NCBI GenBank assembly: GCA_946800325.1
Contig: CAMPEJ010000005.1
Location: 248,001-312,000 of the forward strand
Reading direction: 5' to 3'
DNA length: 64,000 bases
Source of the DNA: Luzula sylvatica
Taxonomy: Eukaryota > Streptophyta > Magnoliopsida > Poales > Juncaceae
A model generated the notes under the pieces. The model had not been told where the DNA came from and ran no database searches. It saw only the letters and a program-made list of their open reading frames with translations. Position 1 is the first letter of the stretch; each line of letters starts with the position of its first letter. Positions 1 through 12,969 of the stretch are shown here, piece by piece. Position numbers and translations under genes: made by a program.

Positions 1-124
1 CTAAGAAAGTTTGTTTTTCGATTCAAAACTATCTGTTTATGCTTTGGGGAGTTCAAATAACGTATTTTGAGATCATTTGAATCGTATCTTGTACCACATA
101 ACATTTCACCAAAATTTACAAACA
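1..124 (+). repeat. Reference monomer (phase 1) with internal inverted repeats
   Basis: This first full copy sets the coordinate system used here; it differs slightly from consensus, for example a t at base 30 and a g at base 91. The consensus holds one GATC (71-74), one TCGA (18-21) and one ACGT (60-63), and three CpGs (19-20, 61-62, 83-84). The 9-mer cgattcaaa at 19-27 is the exact reverse complement of tttgaatcg at 76-84, leaving a 48-nt loop. A second, competing pairing joins ttcaaat (52-58) with atttgaa (75-81) around a 16-nt loop. A 124-bp unit is shorter than a nucleosome core (147 bp). Any structural role for the dyads is inference. Confidence 0.9.
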
Positions 125-1429
125 CTACGAAAGTTTGTTTTTCGATTCAAAACAATCTGTTTATGCTTTGGGGAGTTCAAATAACGTATTTTTAGATCAT
201 TCGAATCGTATCTTTTACCACATAACATTTCACCAAAATTTACAAACACTAAGAAAGTTTGTTTTTCGATTCAAAACAATCTGTTTATGCTTTGGGGAGT
301 TCAAATAACGTATTTTGAGATCATTCGAATCGTATCTTTTACTACATAACATTTCACCAAAATTTACAAACACTAAGACAGTTTGTTTTTCGATTCAAAA
401 CAATCTGTTTATGCTTTGGGGAGTTCAAATAACGTATTTTGAGATCATTCGAATCGTATCTTTTACTACATAACATTTCACCAAAATTTACAAACACTAA
501 GGAAGTTTGTTTTTCGATTCAAAACAATATGTTTATGCTTTGGGGAGTTCAAATAACGTATTTTGAGATCATTTGAATCGTATCTTTTACCACAAAACAT
601 TTTACCAAAATTTACAAACACTAAGAAAGTTTGTTTTTCGATTCAAAACAATTTGTTTATGCTTTGGGGAGTTCAAATAACGTATTTTGAGATCATTCGA
701 ATCGTATCTTTTACCACATAACATTTCACCAAAATTTACAAACACTAAGAAAGTTTGTTTTTCGAATCAAAACAATCTGTTTAGGCTTTGGGGAGTTCAA
801 ATAACGTATTTTGAGATCATTTGAATCGTATCTTTTACCACATAACATTTCACCAAAATTTACAACACTAAGAAAGTTTGTTTTTCGATTCAAAACAATC
901 TGTTTATGCTTTGGGGAGTTCAAATAACGTATTTTGAGATCATTTGAATCGTATCTTTTTCCACATAACATTTTACCAAAATTTACAAACACTAAGACAG
1001 TTTGTTTTTCGATTCAAAACAATCTGTTTATGCTTTGGGGAGTTCAAATAACGTATTTTGAGATCATTTGAATCGTATCTTTTACGACATAACATTTCAC
1101 CAAAATTTACAAACACTAAGAAAGTTTGTTTTTCGATTCAAAACAATCTGTTTATGCTTTGGGGAGTTCAAATAACGTATTTTGAGATCATTTGAATCGT
1201 ATCTTTTACTACATAACATTTCACCAAAATTTTAAACACTAAGAAAGTTTGTTTTTCGATTCAAAACAATCTGTTTATGCTTTGGGGAGTTCAAATAACG
1301 TATTTTGAGATCATTTGAATCGTATCTTTTACCACATAACATTTCACCAAAATTTGCAAACACTAAGAAAGTTTGTTTTTCGATTCAAAACAATCTGTTT
1401 ATGCTTTGGGGAGTTCAAATAACGTATTT

Positions 1430-2760
1430 TGAGATCATTTGAATCGTATCTTTTACTACATAACATTTCACCAAAATTTACAAACACTAAGAAAGTTTGT
1501 TTTTCGATTCAAAACAATCTGTTTATGCTGTGGGATCATTTGAATCATTTGAATCGTATTTTGAGATCATTTGAATCGTATCTTTTACCACATAACATTT
1601 CACCAAAATTTACAAACACTAAGGAAGTTTGTTTTTCGATTCAAAACAATTTGTTTATGCTATGGGGAGTTCAAATAACGTATTTTGAGATCATTTGAAT
1701 CGTATCTTTTACCACATAACATTTTACCAAAATTTACAAACACTAAGAAAGTTTGTTTTTCGATTCAAAACAATTTGTTTATGCTTTGGGGAGTTCAAAT
1801 AACGTATTTTGAGATCATTTGAATCGTATCTTGTACCACATAACATTTCACCAAAATTTACAAACACTACGAAAGTTTGTTTTTCGATTCAAAACAATCT
1901 GTTTATGCTTTGGGGAGTTCAAATAACGTATTTTGAGATCATTTGAATCGTATCTTTTACCACATAACATTTCACCAAAATTTACAAACACTAAGAAAGT
2001 TTGTTTTTTGATTCAAAACAATTTGTTTATTCTTTGGGGAGTTCAAATAACGTATTTTGAGATCATTTGAATCGTATCTTTTTCAATATAACATTTCACC
2101 AAAATTTACAAACACTAAGACAGTTTGTTTTTCGATTCAAAACAATCTGTTTATGCTTTGGGGAGTTCAAATAACGTATTTTGAGATCATTTGAATCGTA
2201 TCTTTTACGACATAACATTTCACCAAAATTTACAAACACTAAGAAAGTTTGTTTTTCGATTCAAAACAATCTGTTTATGCTTTGGGGAGTTCAAATAACG
2301 TATTTTGAGATCATTTGAATCGTATCTTTTACTACATAACATTTCACCAAAATTTTAAACACTAAGAAAGTTTTTTTTTCGATTCAAAACAATCTGTTTA
2401 TGCTTTGGGGAGTTCAAATAACGTATTTTGAGATCATTTGAATCGTATCTTTTACCACATAACATTTCACCAAAATTTACAAACACTAAGAAAGTTTGTT
2501 TTTCGATTCAAAACAATCTGTTTATGCTTTGGGTAGTTCAAATAACGTATTTTGAGATCATTTGAATCGTATCTTTTACCACATAACATTTTACCAAAAT
2601 TTACAAACACTAAGAAAGTTTGATTTTCGATTCAAAACAATTTGTTTATGCTTTGGGGAGTTCAAATAACGTATTTTTAGATCATTCGAATCGTATCTTT
2701 TACCACATAACATTTCACCAAAATTTACAAACACTAAGAAAGTTTGTTTTTCGATTCAAA
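1430..2760 (+). repeat. Older HOR copy, partner at about 3,916-5,246 (offset 2,486 bp)
   Basis: Rare variants recur exactly 2,486 bp downstream in the same order: the hybrid insert (1,535 and 4,021), the ctacgaaag monomer (about 1,866 and 4,352), the ctaagacag and ttacgacata monomers, the aaaattttaaac monomer (about 2,350 and 4,836) and gggtagttc (about 2,532 and 5,018). Many private differences separate the two, for example ctaaggaag against ctaagaaag and cactaag against cactgag. This duplication therefore looks older than the 5,211-bp one. The edges are approximate. Confidence 0.7.
1535..1554 (+). repeat. Hybrid segment in a 132-bp monomer (copy 1)
   Basis: Monomer positions 49-60 (12 bases) are replaced here by 20 bases made of two direct copies of atcatttga plus a trailing at. 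This is material normally found once, at positions 72-80 of the same monomer. The monomer becomes 132 bp, a multiple of 3, which is why a plus-strand frame stays open across two monomers at 1,429-1,698. The substitution removes the 52-58 arm of the short dyad. Template switching or slippage between the two related arms is a plausible origin. The flank also carries a private change (gctgtggg). Confidence 0.9.
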
Positions 2761-5700
2761 ACAATCTGTTTATGCTTTGGGGAGTTCAAATAACGTATTT
2801 TGAGATCATTTGAATCGTATCTTTTACCACATAACATTTTACCAAAATTTACAAACACTAAGAAAGTTTGTTTTTCGATTCAAAACAATTTGTTTGTGCT
2901 TTGGGGAGTTCAAATAACATATTTTTAGATCATTCGAATCGTATCTTTTACCACATAACATTTCACCAAAATTTACAAACACTAAGAAAGTTTGTTTTTC
3001 GATTCAAAACAATCTGTTTATGCTTTGGGGAGTTCAAATAACGTATTTTGAGTCATTTGAATCGTATCTTTTACCACATAACATTTTACCAAAATTTACA
3101 AACACTAAGAAAGTTTGTTTTTCGATTCAAAACAATTTGTTTATGCTTTGGGGAGTTCAAATAACATATTTTTAGATCATTCGAATCGTATCTTTTACCA
3201 CATAACATTTCACCAAAATTTACAAACACTAAGAAAGTTTGTTTTTCGATTCAAAACAATCTGTTTATGCTTTGGGGAGTTCAAATAACGTATTTTGAGA
3301 TCATTTGAATCGTATCTTTTACCACATAACATTTCACCAAAATTTACAAACACTAAGAAAGTTTGTTTTTCGATTCAAAACAATCTGTTTATGCTTTGGG
3401 GAGTTCAAATAACGTATTTTGAGATCATTTGAATCGTATCTTTTACCACATAACATTTCACCAAAATTTACAAACACTAAGAAAGTTTGTTTTTCGATTC
3501 GAAACAATCTGTTTATGCTTTGGGGAGTTCAAATAACGTATTTTGAGATCATTTGAATCGTATCTTTTACCACATAACATTTCACCAAAATTTACAAACA
3601 CTACGAAAGTTTGTTTTTCGATTCAAAACAATCTGTTTATGCTTTGGGGAGTTCAAATAACGTATTTTGAGATCATTTGAATCGTATCTTTTAGCACATA
3701 ACATTTCACCAAAATTTACAAACACTAAGAAAGTTTGTTTTTCGATTCAAAACAATTTGTTTATGCTTTGGGGAGTTCAAATAACGTATTTTGAGATCAT
3801 TTGAATCGTATCTTTTACTACATAACATTTCACCAAAATTTACAAACACTAAGAAAGTTTGTTTTTCGATTCAAAACAATCTGTTTATGCTTTGGGGAGT
3901 TCAAATAACGTATTTTGAGATCATTTGAATCGTATCTTTTACTACATAACATTTCACCAAAATTTACAAACACTAAGAAAGTTTGTTTTTCGATTCAAAA
4001 CAATCTGTTTATGCTTTGGGATCATTTGAATCATTTGAATCGTATTTTGAGATCATTTGAATCGTATCTTTTACCACATAACATTTCACCAAAATTTACA
4101 AACACTAAGAAAGTTTGTTTTTCGATTCAAAACAATCTGTTTATGCTTTGGGGAGTTCAAATAACGTATTTTGAGATCATTTGAATCGTATCTTTTACCA
4201 CATAACATTTTACCAAAATTTACAAACACTGAGAAAGTTTGTTTTTCGATTCAAAACAATTTGTTTATGCTTTGGGGAGTTCAAATAACGTATTTTGACA
4301 TCATTTGAATTGTATCTTGTACCACATAACATTTCACCAAAATTTACAAACACTACGAAAGTTTGTTTTTCGATTCAAAACAATCTGTTTATGCTTTGGG
4401 GAGTTCAAATAACGTATTTTGAGATCATTTGAATCGTATCTTTTACCACATAACATTTCACCAAAATTTACAAACACTAAGAAAGTTTGTTTTTCGATTC
4501 AAAACAATTTGTTTATGCTTTGGGGAGTTCAAATAACGTATTTTGAGATCATTTGAATCGTATCCTTTTCCATATAACATTTCACCAAAATTTACAAACA
4601 CTAAGACAGTTTGTTTTTCGATTCAAAACAATCTGTTTACGCTTTGGGGAGTTCAAATAACGTATTTTGAGATCATTTGAATCGTATCTTTTACGACATA
4701 ACATTTCACCAAAATTTACAAACACTAAGAAAGTTTGTTTTTCGATTCAAAACAATCTGTTTATGCTTTGGGGAGTTCAAATAACGTATTTTGAGATCAT
4801 TTGAATCGTATCTTTTACTACATAACATTTCACCAAAATTTTAAACACTAAGAAAGTTTGTTTTTCGATTCAAAACAATCTGTTTATGCTTTGGGGAGTT
4901 CAAATAACGTATTTTGAGATCATTTGAATCGTATCTTTTACCACATAACATTTCACCAAAATTTACAAACACTAAGAAAGTTTGTTTTTCGATTCAAAAC
5001 TATCTGTTTATGCTTTGGGTAGTTCAAATAACGTATTTTGAGATCATTTGAATCGTATCTTTTACCACATAACATTTTACCAAAATTTACAAACACTAAG
5101 AAAGTTTGTTTTTCGATTCAAAACAATTTGTTTATGCTTTGGGGAGTTCAAATAACTTATTTTTAGATCATTCGAATCGTATCTTTTACCACATAACATT
5201 TCACCAAAATTTACAAACACTAAGAAAGTTTGTTTTTCGATTCAAAACAATCTGTTTATGCTTTGGGGAGTTCAAATAACGTATTTTGAGATCATTTGAA
5301 TCGTATCTTTTACTACATAACATTTCACCAAAATTTACAAACACTAAGAAAGTTTGTTTTTCGATTCAAAACAATTTGTTTATGCTTTGGGGAGTTCAAA
5401 TAACATATTTTTAGATCATTCGAATCGTATCTTTTACCACATAACATTTCACCAAAATTTACAAACACTAAGAAAGTTTGTTTTTCGATTCAAAACAATC
5501 TGTTTATGCTTTGGGGAGTTCAAATAACGTATTTTGAGATCATTTGAATCGTATCTTTTACTACATAACATTTCACCAAAATTTTAAACACTAAGAAAGT
5601 TTGTTTTTCGATTCAAAACAATCTGTTTATGCTTTGGGGAGTTCAAATAACGTATTTTGATATCATTTGAATCGTATCTTTTACCACATAACATTTCACC

Positions 5701-6304
5701 AAAATTTACAAACACTAAGAAAGTTTGTTTTTCGATTCAAAACAATCTGTTTATGCTTTGGGTAGTTCAAATAACATATTTTGAGATCATTTGAATCGTA
5801 TCTTTTACCACATAACATTTTACCAAAATTTACAAACACTAAGAAAGTTTGTTTTTCGATTCGAAACAATTTGTTTATGCTTTGGGGAGTTCAAATAACG
5901 TATTTTGAGATCATTTGAATCGTATCTTGTACCACATAACATTTCACCAAAATTTACAAACACTACGAAAGTTTGTTTTTCGATTCAAAACAATCTGTTT
6001 ATGCTTTGGGGAGTTCAAATAACGTATTTTGAGATCATTTGAATCGTATCTTTTACCACATAACATTTCACCAAAATTTACAAACACTAAGAAAGTTTGT
6101 TTTTCGATTCAAAACAATTTGTTTATGCTTTGGGGAGTTCAAATAACGTATTTTGAGATCATTTGAATCGTATCTTTTTCCATATAACATTTCACCAAAA
6201 TTTACAAACACTAAGACAGTTTGTTTTTCGATTCAAAACAATCTGTTTATGCTTTGGGGAGTTCAAATAACGTATTTTGAGATCATTTGAATCGTATCTT
6301 TTAC
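1962..6304 (+). repeat. 4.34-kb segmental duplication, copy A (offset 5,211 bp)
   Basis: Every diagnostic variant I checked recurs 5,211 bp downstream: ttttttgattc (about 2,007), the run of nine t (2,371), tttgattttcg (about 2,631), gtttgtgc (about 2,893), gagtcattt (about 3,052), gattcgaaac (about 3,498), the hybrid insert (4,021), ttgacatcatttgaattg (about 4,297), gtttacgc (4,636), aacttattttt (about 5,155) and a second gattcgaaac (about 5,857). Six differences were noticed, including ttagcac at about 3,691 and ttgatatc at about 5,658, so identity is roughly 99.8%. The left edge is fixed by ccac against cgac at 1,961 and the right edge by cgac against ccac at 6,305. Confidence 0.92.
4021..4040 (+). 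repeat. Hybrid segment in a 132-bp monomer (copy 2)
   Basis: This is the same 20-base replacement as at 1,535, lying 2,486 bp downstream and with the normal gctttggg flank. The rearrangement is complex, so a shared origin by block duplication is far more likely than recurrence. Confidence 0.92.
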
Positions 6305-7172
6305 GACATAACATTTCACCAAAATTTACAAACACTAAGAAAGTTTGTTTTTCGATTAAAAACAATCTGTTTATGCTTTGGGGAGTTAAAATAACGTATT
6401 TTGAGATCATTTGAATCGTATCTTTTACTACATAACATTTCACCAAAATTTACAAACACTAAGAAAGTTTGTTTTTCGATTCAAAACAATCTGTTTATGC
6501 TTTGGGGAGTTCAAATAACGTATTTTGAGATCATTTGAATCGTATCTTTTACCACATAACATTTCACCAAAATTTACAAACACTAAGAAAGTTTGTTTTT
6601 CGATTCAAAACAATCTGTTTATGCTTTGGGGAGTTCAAATAACGTATTTTGAGATCATTTGAATCGTATCTTTTACTACATAACATTTCACCAAAATTTT
6701 AAACACTAAGAAAGTTTTTTTTTCGATTCAAAACAATCTGTTTATGCTTTGAGGAGTTCAAATAACGTATTTTGAGATCATTTGAATCGTATCTTTTACC
6801 ACATAACATTTCACCAAAATTTACAAACACTAAGAAAGTTTGTTTTTCGATTCAAAACAATCTGTTTATGCTTTGGGTAGTTCAAATAACGTATTTTGAG
6901 ATCATTTGAATCGTATCTTTTACCACATAACATTTCACCAAAATTTACAAACACTAAGAAAGTTTGTTTTTCGATTCAAAACAATTTGTTTATGCTTTGG
7001 GGAGTTCAAATAACGTATTTTGAGATCATTTGAATCGTATCTTTTTCCATATAACATTTCACCAAAATTTACAAACACTAAGACAGTTTGTTTTTCGATT
7101 CAAAACAATCTGTTTATGCTTTGGGGAGTTCAAATAACGTATTTTGAGATCATTTGAATCGTATCTTTTACG
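6305..7172 (+). repeat. Seven-monomer segment between the duplicated blocks
   Basis: This 868-bp stretch is exactly 7 x 124 bp and separates copies A and B. It holds ordinary satellite monomers with private variants (gattaaaaac about 6,355, gagttaaaat about 6,385, gaggagttc about 6,750). It can be read as the tail of a 5,211-bp tandem unit whose second copy is cut short. Two losses of a stop codon, at gattaaaaac and gagttaaaat, leave a chance minus-strand frame open at 6,192-6,446. Confidence 0.7.
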
Positions 7173-10100
7173 ACATAACATTTCACCAAAATTTACAAAC
7201 ACTAAGAAAGTTTGTTTTTTGATTCAAAACAATTTGTTTATTCTTTGGGGAGTTCAAATAACGTATTTTGAGATCATTTGAATCGTATCTTTTTCAATAT
7301 AACATTTCACCAAAATTTACAAACACTAAGACAGTTTGTTTTTCGATTCAAAACAATCTGTTTATGCTTTGGGGAGTTCAAATAACGTATTTTGAGATCA
7401 TTTGAATCGTATCTTTTACGACATAACATTTCACCAAAATTTACAAACACTAAGAAAGTTTGTTTTTCGATTCAAAACAATCTGTTTATGCTTTGGGGAG
7501 TTCAAATAACGTATTTTGAGATCATTTGAATCGTATCTTTTACTACATAACATTTCACCAAAATTTTGAACACTAAGAAAGTTTTTTTTTCGATTCAAAA
7601 CAATCTGTTTATGCTTTGGGGAGTTCAAATAACGTATTTTGAGATCATTTGAATCGTATCTTTTACCACATAACATTTCACCAAAATTTACAAACACTAA
7701 GAAAGTTTGTTTTTCGATTCAAAACAATCTGTTTATGCTTTGGGTAGTTCAAATAACGTATTTTGAGATCATTTGAATCGTATCTTTTACCACATAACAT
7801 TTTACCAAAATTTACAAACACTAAGAAAGTTTGATTTTCGATTCAAAACAATTTGTTTATGCTTTGGGGAGTTCAAATAACGTATTTTTAGATCATTCGA
7901 ATCGTATCTTTTACCACATAACATTTCACCAAAATTTACAAACACTAAGAAAGTTTGTTTTTCGATTCAAAACAATCTGTTTATGCTTTGGGGAGTTCAA
8001 ATAACGTATTTTGAGATCATTTGAATCGTATCTTTTACCACATAACATTTTACCAAAATTTACAAACACTAAGAAAGTTTGTTTTTCGATTCAAAACAAT
8101 TTGTTTGTGCTTTGGGGAGTTCAAATAACATATTTTTAGATCATTCGAATCGTATCTTTTACCACATAACATTTCACCAAAATTTACAAACACTAAGAAA
8201 GTTTGTTTTTCGATTCAAAACAATCTGTTTATGCTTTGGGGAGTTCAAATAACGTATTTTGAGTCATTTGAAACGTATCTTTTACCACATAACATTTTAC
8301 CAAAATTTACAAACACTAAGAAAGTTTGTTTTTCGATTCAAAACAATTTGTTTATGCTTTGGGGAGTTCAAATAACATATTTTTAGATCATTCGAATCGT
8401 ATCTTTTACCACATAACATTTCACCAAAATTTACAAACACTAAGAAAGTTTGTTTTTCGATTCAAAACAATCTGTTTATGCTTTGGGGAGTTCAAATAAC
8501 GTATTTTGAGATCATTTGAATCGTATCTTTTACCACATAACATTTCACCAAAATTTACAAACACTAAGAAAGTTTGTTTTTCGATTCAAAACAATCTGTT
8601 TATGCTTTGGGGAGTTCAAATAACGTATTTTGAGATCATTTGAATCGTATCTTTTACCACATAACATTTCACCAAAATTTACAAACACTAAGAAAGTTTG
8701 TTTTTCGATTCGAAACAATCTGTTTATGCTTTGGGGAGTTCAAATAACGTATTTTGAGATCATTTGAATCGTATCTTTTACCACATAACATTTCACCAAA
8801 ATTTACAAACACTACGAAAGTTTGTTTTTCGATTCAAAACAATCTGTTTATGCTTTGGGGAGTTCAAATAACGTATTTTGAGATCATTTGAATCGTATCT
8901 TTTACCACATAACATTTCACCAAAATTTACAAACACTAAGAAAGTTTGTTTTTCGATTCAAAACAATTTGTTTATGCTTTGGGGAGTTCAAATAACGTAT
9001 TTTGAGATCATTTGAATCGTATCTTTTACTACATAACATTTCACCAAAATTTACAAACACTAAGAAAGTTTGTTTTTCGATTCAAAACAATCTGTTTATG
9101 CTTTGGGGAGTTCAAATAACGTATTTTGAGATCATTTGAATCGTATCTTTTACTACATAACATTTCACCAAAATTTACAAACACTAAGAAAGTTTGTTTT
9201 TCGATTCAAAACAATCTGTTTATGCTTTGGGATCATTTGAATCATTTGAATCGTATTTTGAGATCATTTGAATCGTATCTTTTACCACATAACATTTCAC
9301 CAAAATTTACAAACACTAAGAAAGTTTGTTTTTCGATTCAAAACAATCTGTTTATGCTTTGGGGAGTTCAAATAACGTATTTTGAGATCATTTGAATCGT
9401 ATCTTTTACCACATAACATTTTACCAAAATTTACAAACACTGAGAAAGTTTGTTTTTCGATTCAAAACAATTTGTTTATGCTTTGGGGAGTTCAAATAAC
9501 GTATTTTGACATCATTTGAATTGTATCTTGTACCACATAACATTTCACCAAAATTTACAAACACTACGAAAGTTTGTTTTTCGATTCAAAACAATCTGTT
9601 TATGCTTTGGGGAGTTCAAATAACGTATTTTGAGATCATTTGAATCGTATCTTTTACCACATAACATTTCACCAAAATTTACAAACACTAAGAAAGTTTG
9701 TTTTTCGATTCAAAACAATTTGTTTATGCTTTGGGGAGTTCAAATAACGTATTTTGAGATCATTTGAATCGTATCCTTTTCCATATAACATTTCACCAAA
9801 ATTTACAAACACTAAGACAGTTTGTTTTTCGATTCAAAACAATCTGTTTACGCTTTGGGGAGTTCAAATAACGTATTTTGAGATCATTTGAATCGTATCT
9901 TTTACGACATAACATTTCACCAAAATTTACAAACACTAAGAAAGTTTGTTTTTCGATTCAAAACAATCTGTTTATGCTTTGGGGAGTTCAAATAACGTAT
10001 TTTGAGATCATTTGAATCGTATCTTTTACTACATAACATTTCACCAAAATTTTAAACACTAAGAAAGTTTGTTTTTCGATTCAAAACAATATGTTTATGC

Positions 10101-11515
10101 TTTGGGGAGTTCAAATAACGTATTTTGAGATCATTTGAATCGTATCTTTTACCACATAACATTTCACCAAAATTTACAAACACTAAGAAAGTTTGTTTTT
10201 CGATTCAAAACTATCTGTTTATGCTTTGGGTAGTTCAAATAACGTATTTTGAGATCATTTGAATCGTATCTTTTACCACATAACATTTTACCAAAATTTA
10301 CAAACACTAAGAAAGTTTGTTTTTCGATTCAAAACAATTTGTTTATGCTTTGGGGAGTTCAAATAACTTATTTTTAGATCATTCGAATCGTATCTTTTAC
10401 CACATAACATTTCACCAAAATTTACAAACACTAAGAAAGTTTGTTTTTCGATTCAAAACAATCTGTTTATGCTTTGGGGAGTTCAAATAACGTATTTTGA
10501 GATCATTTGAATCGTATCTTTTACTATATAACATTTCACCAAAATTTACAAACACTAAGAAAGTTTGTTTTTCGATTCAAAACAATTTGTTTATGCTTTG
10601 GGGAGTTCAAATAACATATTTTTAGATCATTCGAATCGTATCTTTTACCACATAACATTTCACCAAAATTTACAAACACTAAGAAAGTTTGTTTTTCGAT
10701 TCAAAACAATCTGTTTATGCTTTGGGGAGTTCAAATAACGTATTTTGAGATCATTTGAATCGTATCTTTTACTACATAACATTTCACCAAAATTTTAAAC
10801 ACTAAGAAAGTTTGTTTTTCGATTCAAAACAATCTGTTTATGCTTTGGGGAGTTCAAATAACGTATTTTGAGATCATTTGAATCGTATCTTTTACCACAT
10901 AACATTTCACCAAAATTTACAAACACTAAGAAAGTTTGTTTTTCGATTCAAAACAATCTGTTTATGCTTTGGGTAGTTCAAATAACATATTTTGAGATCA
11001 TTTGAATCGTATCTTTTACCACATAACATTTTACCAAAATTTACAAACACTAAGAAAGTTTGTTTTTCGATTCGAAACAATTTGTTTATGCTTTGGGGAG
11101 TTCAAATAACGTATTTTGAGATCATTTGAATCGTATCTTGTACCACATAACATTTCACCAAAATTTACAAACACTACGAAAGTTTGTTTTTCGATTCAAA
11201 ACAATCTGTTTATGCTTTGGGGAGTTCAAATAACGTATTTTGAGATCATTTGAATCGTATCTTTTACCACATAACATTTCACCAAAATTTACAAACACTA
11301 AGAAAGTTTGTTTTTCGATTCAAAACAATTTGTTTATGCTTTGGGGAGTTCAAATAACGTATTTTGAGATCATTTGAATCGTATCTTTTTCCATATAACA
11401 TTTCACCAAAATTTACAAACACTAAGACAGTTTGTTTTTCGATTCAAAACAATCTGTTTATGCTTTGGGGAGTTCAAATAACGTATTTTGAGATCATTTG
11501 AATCGTATCTTTTAC
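7173..11515 (+). repeat. 4.34-kb segmental duplication, copy B
   Basis: Near-identical to 1,962-6,304. Differences seen are aaattttgaac at about 7,564, gaaacg at about 8,270, ccac for gcac at about 8,902, aatatg at about 10,089, ctatata at about 10,524 and gagatc at about 10,870. The scarcity of differences over 4.3 kb, with no indel, suggests a recent unequal exchange or gene conversion. An assembly duplication is the alternative. Confidence 0.92.
9232..9251 (+). repeat. Hybrid segment in a 132-bp monomer (copy 3)
   Basis: This is the third copy, exactly 5,211 bp after the copy at 4,021, within the second copy of the large domain I duplication. No hybrid monomer of this kind was seen right of 9.3 kb. 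Confidence 0.92.
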
Positions 11516-12969
11516 CACATAACATTTCACCAAAATTTACAAACACTAAGAAAGTTTGTTTTTCGATTCAAAACAATCTGTTTATGCTTTGGGGAGTTCA
11601 AATAACGTATTTTGAGATCATTTGAATCTTATCTTTTACCACATAACATTTCACCAAAATTTACAAACACTAAGAAAGTTTGTTTTTGGATTCAAAACAA
11701 TCTGTTTATGCTTTGGGGAGTTCAAATAACGTATTTTGAGATCATTTGAATCGTATCTTTTACCACATAACATTTTACCAAAATTTACAAACACTAAGAA
11801 AGTTTGTTTTTCGATTCAAAACAATTGCTTTGGGGAGTTCAAATAACGTATTTTGAGATCATTAGAATCGTATCTTTTACTACATAACATTTCACCAAAA
11901 TTTACAAACACTAAGAAAGTTTGTTTTTCGATTCAAAACAATCTGTTTATGCTTTGGGGAGTTTAAATAACGTATTTTGAGATCATTTGAATCGTATCTT
12001 TTACCACATAACATTTTTCCAAAATTTACAAACACTAAGAAAGTTTGTTTTTCGATTCAAAACAATCTGTTTATGCTTTGGGGAGTTCAAATAACGTATT
12101 TTGAGATCATTTGAATCGTATCTTTTACCACATAACATTTCACCAAAATTTACAAACACTAAGAAAGTTTGTTTTTCGATCCAAAACAATCTGTTTATGC
12201 TTTGGGGAGTTCAAATAACGTATTTTGAGATCATTTGAATCGTATCTTTTACCACATAACATTTTACCAAAATTTACAAACACTAAGAAAGTTTGTTTTT
12301 CGATTCAAAACAATTTGTTTATACTTTGGGGAGTTCAAATAACTTATTTTGAGATCATTTGAATCGTATCTTTTACCACATAACATTTCACCCAAATTTA
12401 CAAACAGAAAGTTTGTTTTTCGATTCAAAACAATCTGTTTATGCTTTGGGGAGTTCAAATAACGTATTTTGAGATCATTTGAATCGTATCTTTTACCACA
12501 TAACATTTCACCAAAATTTACAAACACTAAGAAAGTTTGTTTTTCGATTCAAAACAATCTGTTTATGCTTTGGGGAGTTCAAATAACGTATTTTGAGATC
12601 ATTTGAATCGTATCTTTTACCACATAACATTTCACCAAAATTTACAACCACTAAGAAAGTTTGTTTTTCGATTCAAAACAATCTGTTTATGCTTTGGGGA
12701 GTTCAAATCACGTATTTTGAGATCATTTGAATCGTATATTTTACCACATAACATTTTACCAAAATTTACAAACACTAAGAAAGTTTGTTTTTCGATTCAA
12801 AACAATTTGTTTATACTTTGGGGAGTTCAAATAACGTATTTTGAGATCATTTGAATCGTATCTTTTACCACATAACATTTCACCCAAATTTACAAACAGA
12901 AAGTTTGTTTTTCGATTCAAAACAATCTGTTTATGCTTTGGGGAGTTCAAATAACGTATTTTGAGATCA

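Larger units (their letters stand above)
1..11515 (+). repeat. Array domain I (left HOR domain)
   Basis: This stretch is set apart by marker variants that are rare or absent further right: A4C (ctacgaaag), C95G (ttacgacata), the pair A93T/C97T (ttccatata), G49T (gggtagttc), a tatttttagatcattcg form, and a 123-bp monomer carrying aaaattttaaac. It contains none of the 120-bp or 117-bp short monomers that mark domain II. Its HOR periods are long: about 2,486 bp (20 monomers plus 6 bp) and 5,211 bp (42 monomers plus 3 bp). The right edge is placed where the second copy of the 5,211-bp duplication stops matching. Confidence 0.8.

Noticed and set aside
15..31. CENP-B box in each monomer (ttcgattca region)
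   Set aside because: The first half fits the pattern (ttcg, then a after four bases), but the essential second half CGGG is acaa here in the consensus. A functional mammalian-type box is not supported.
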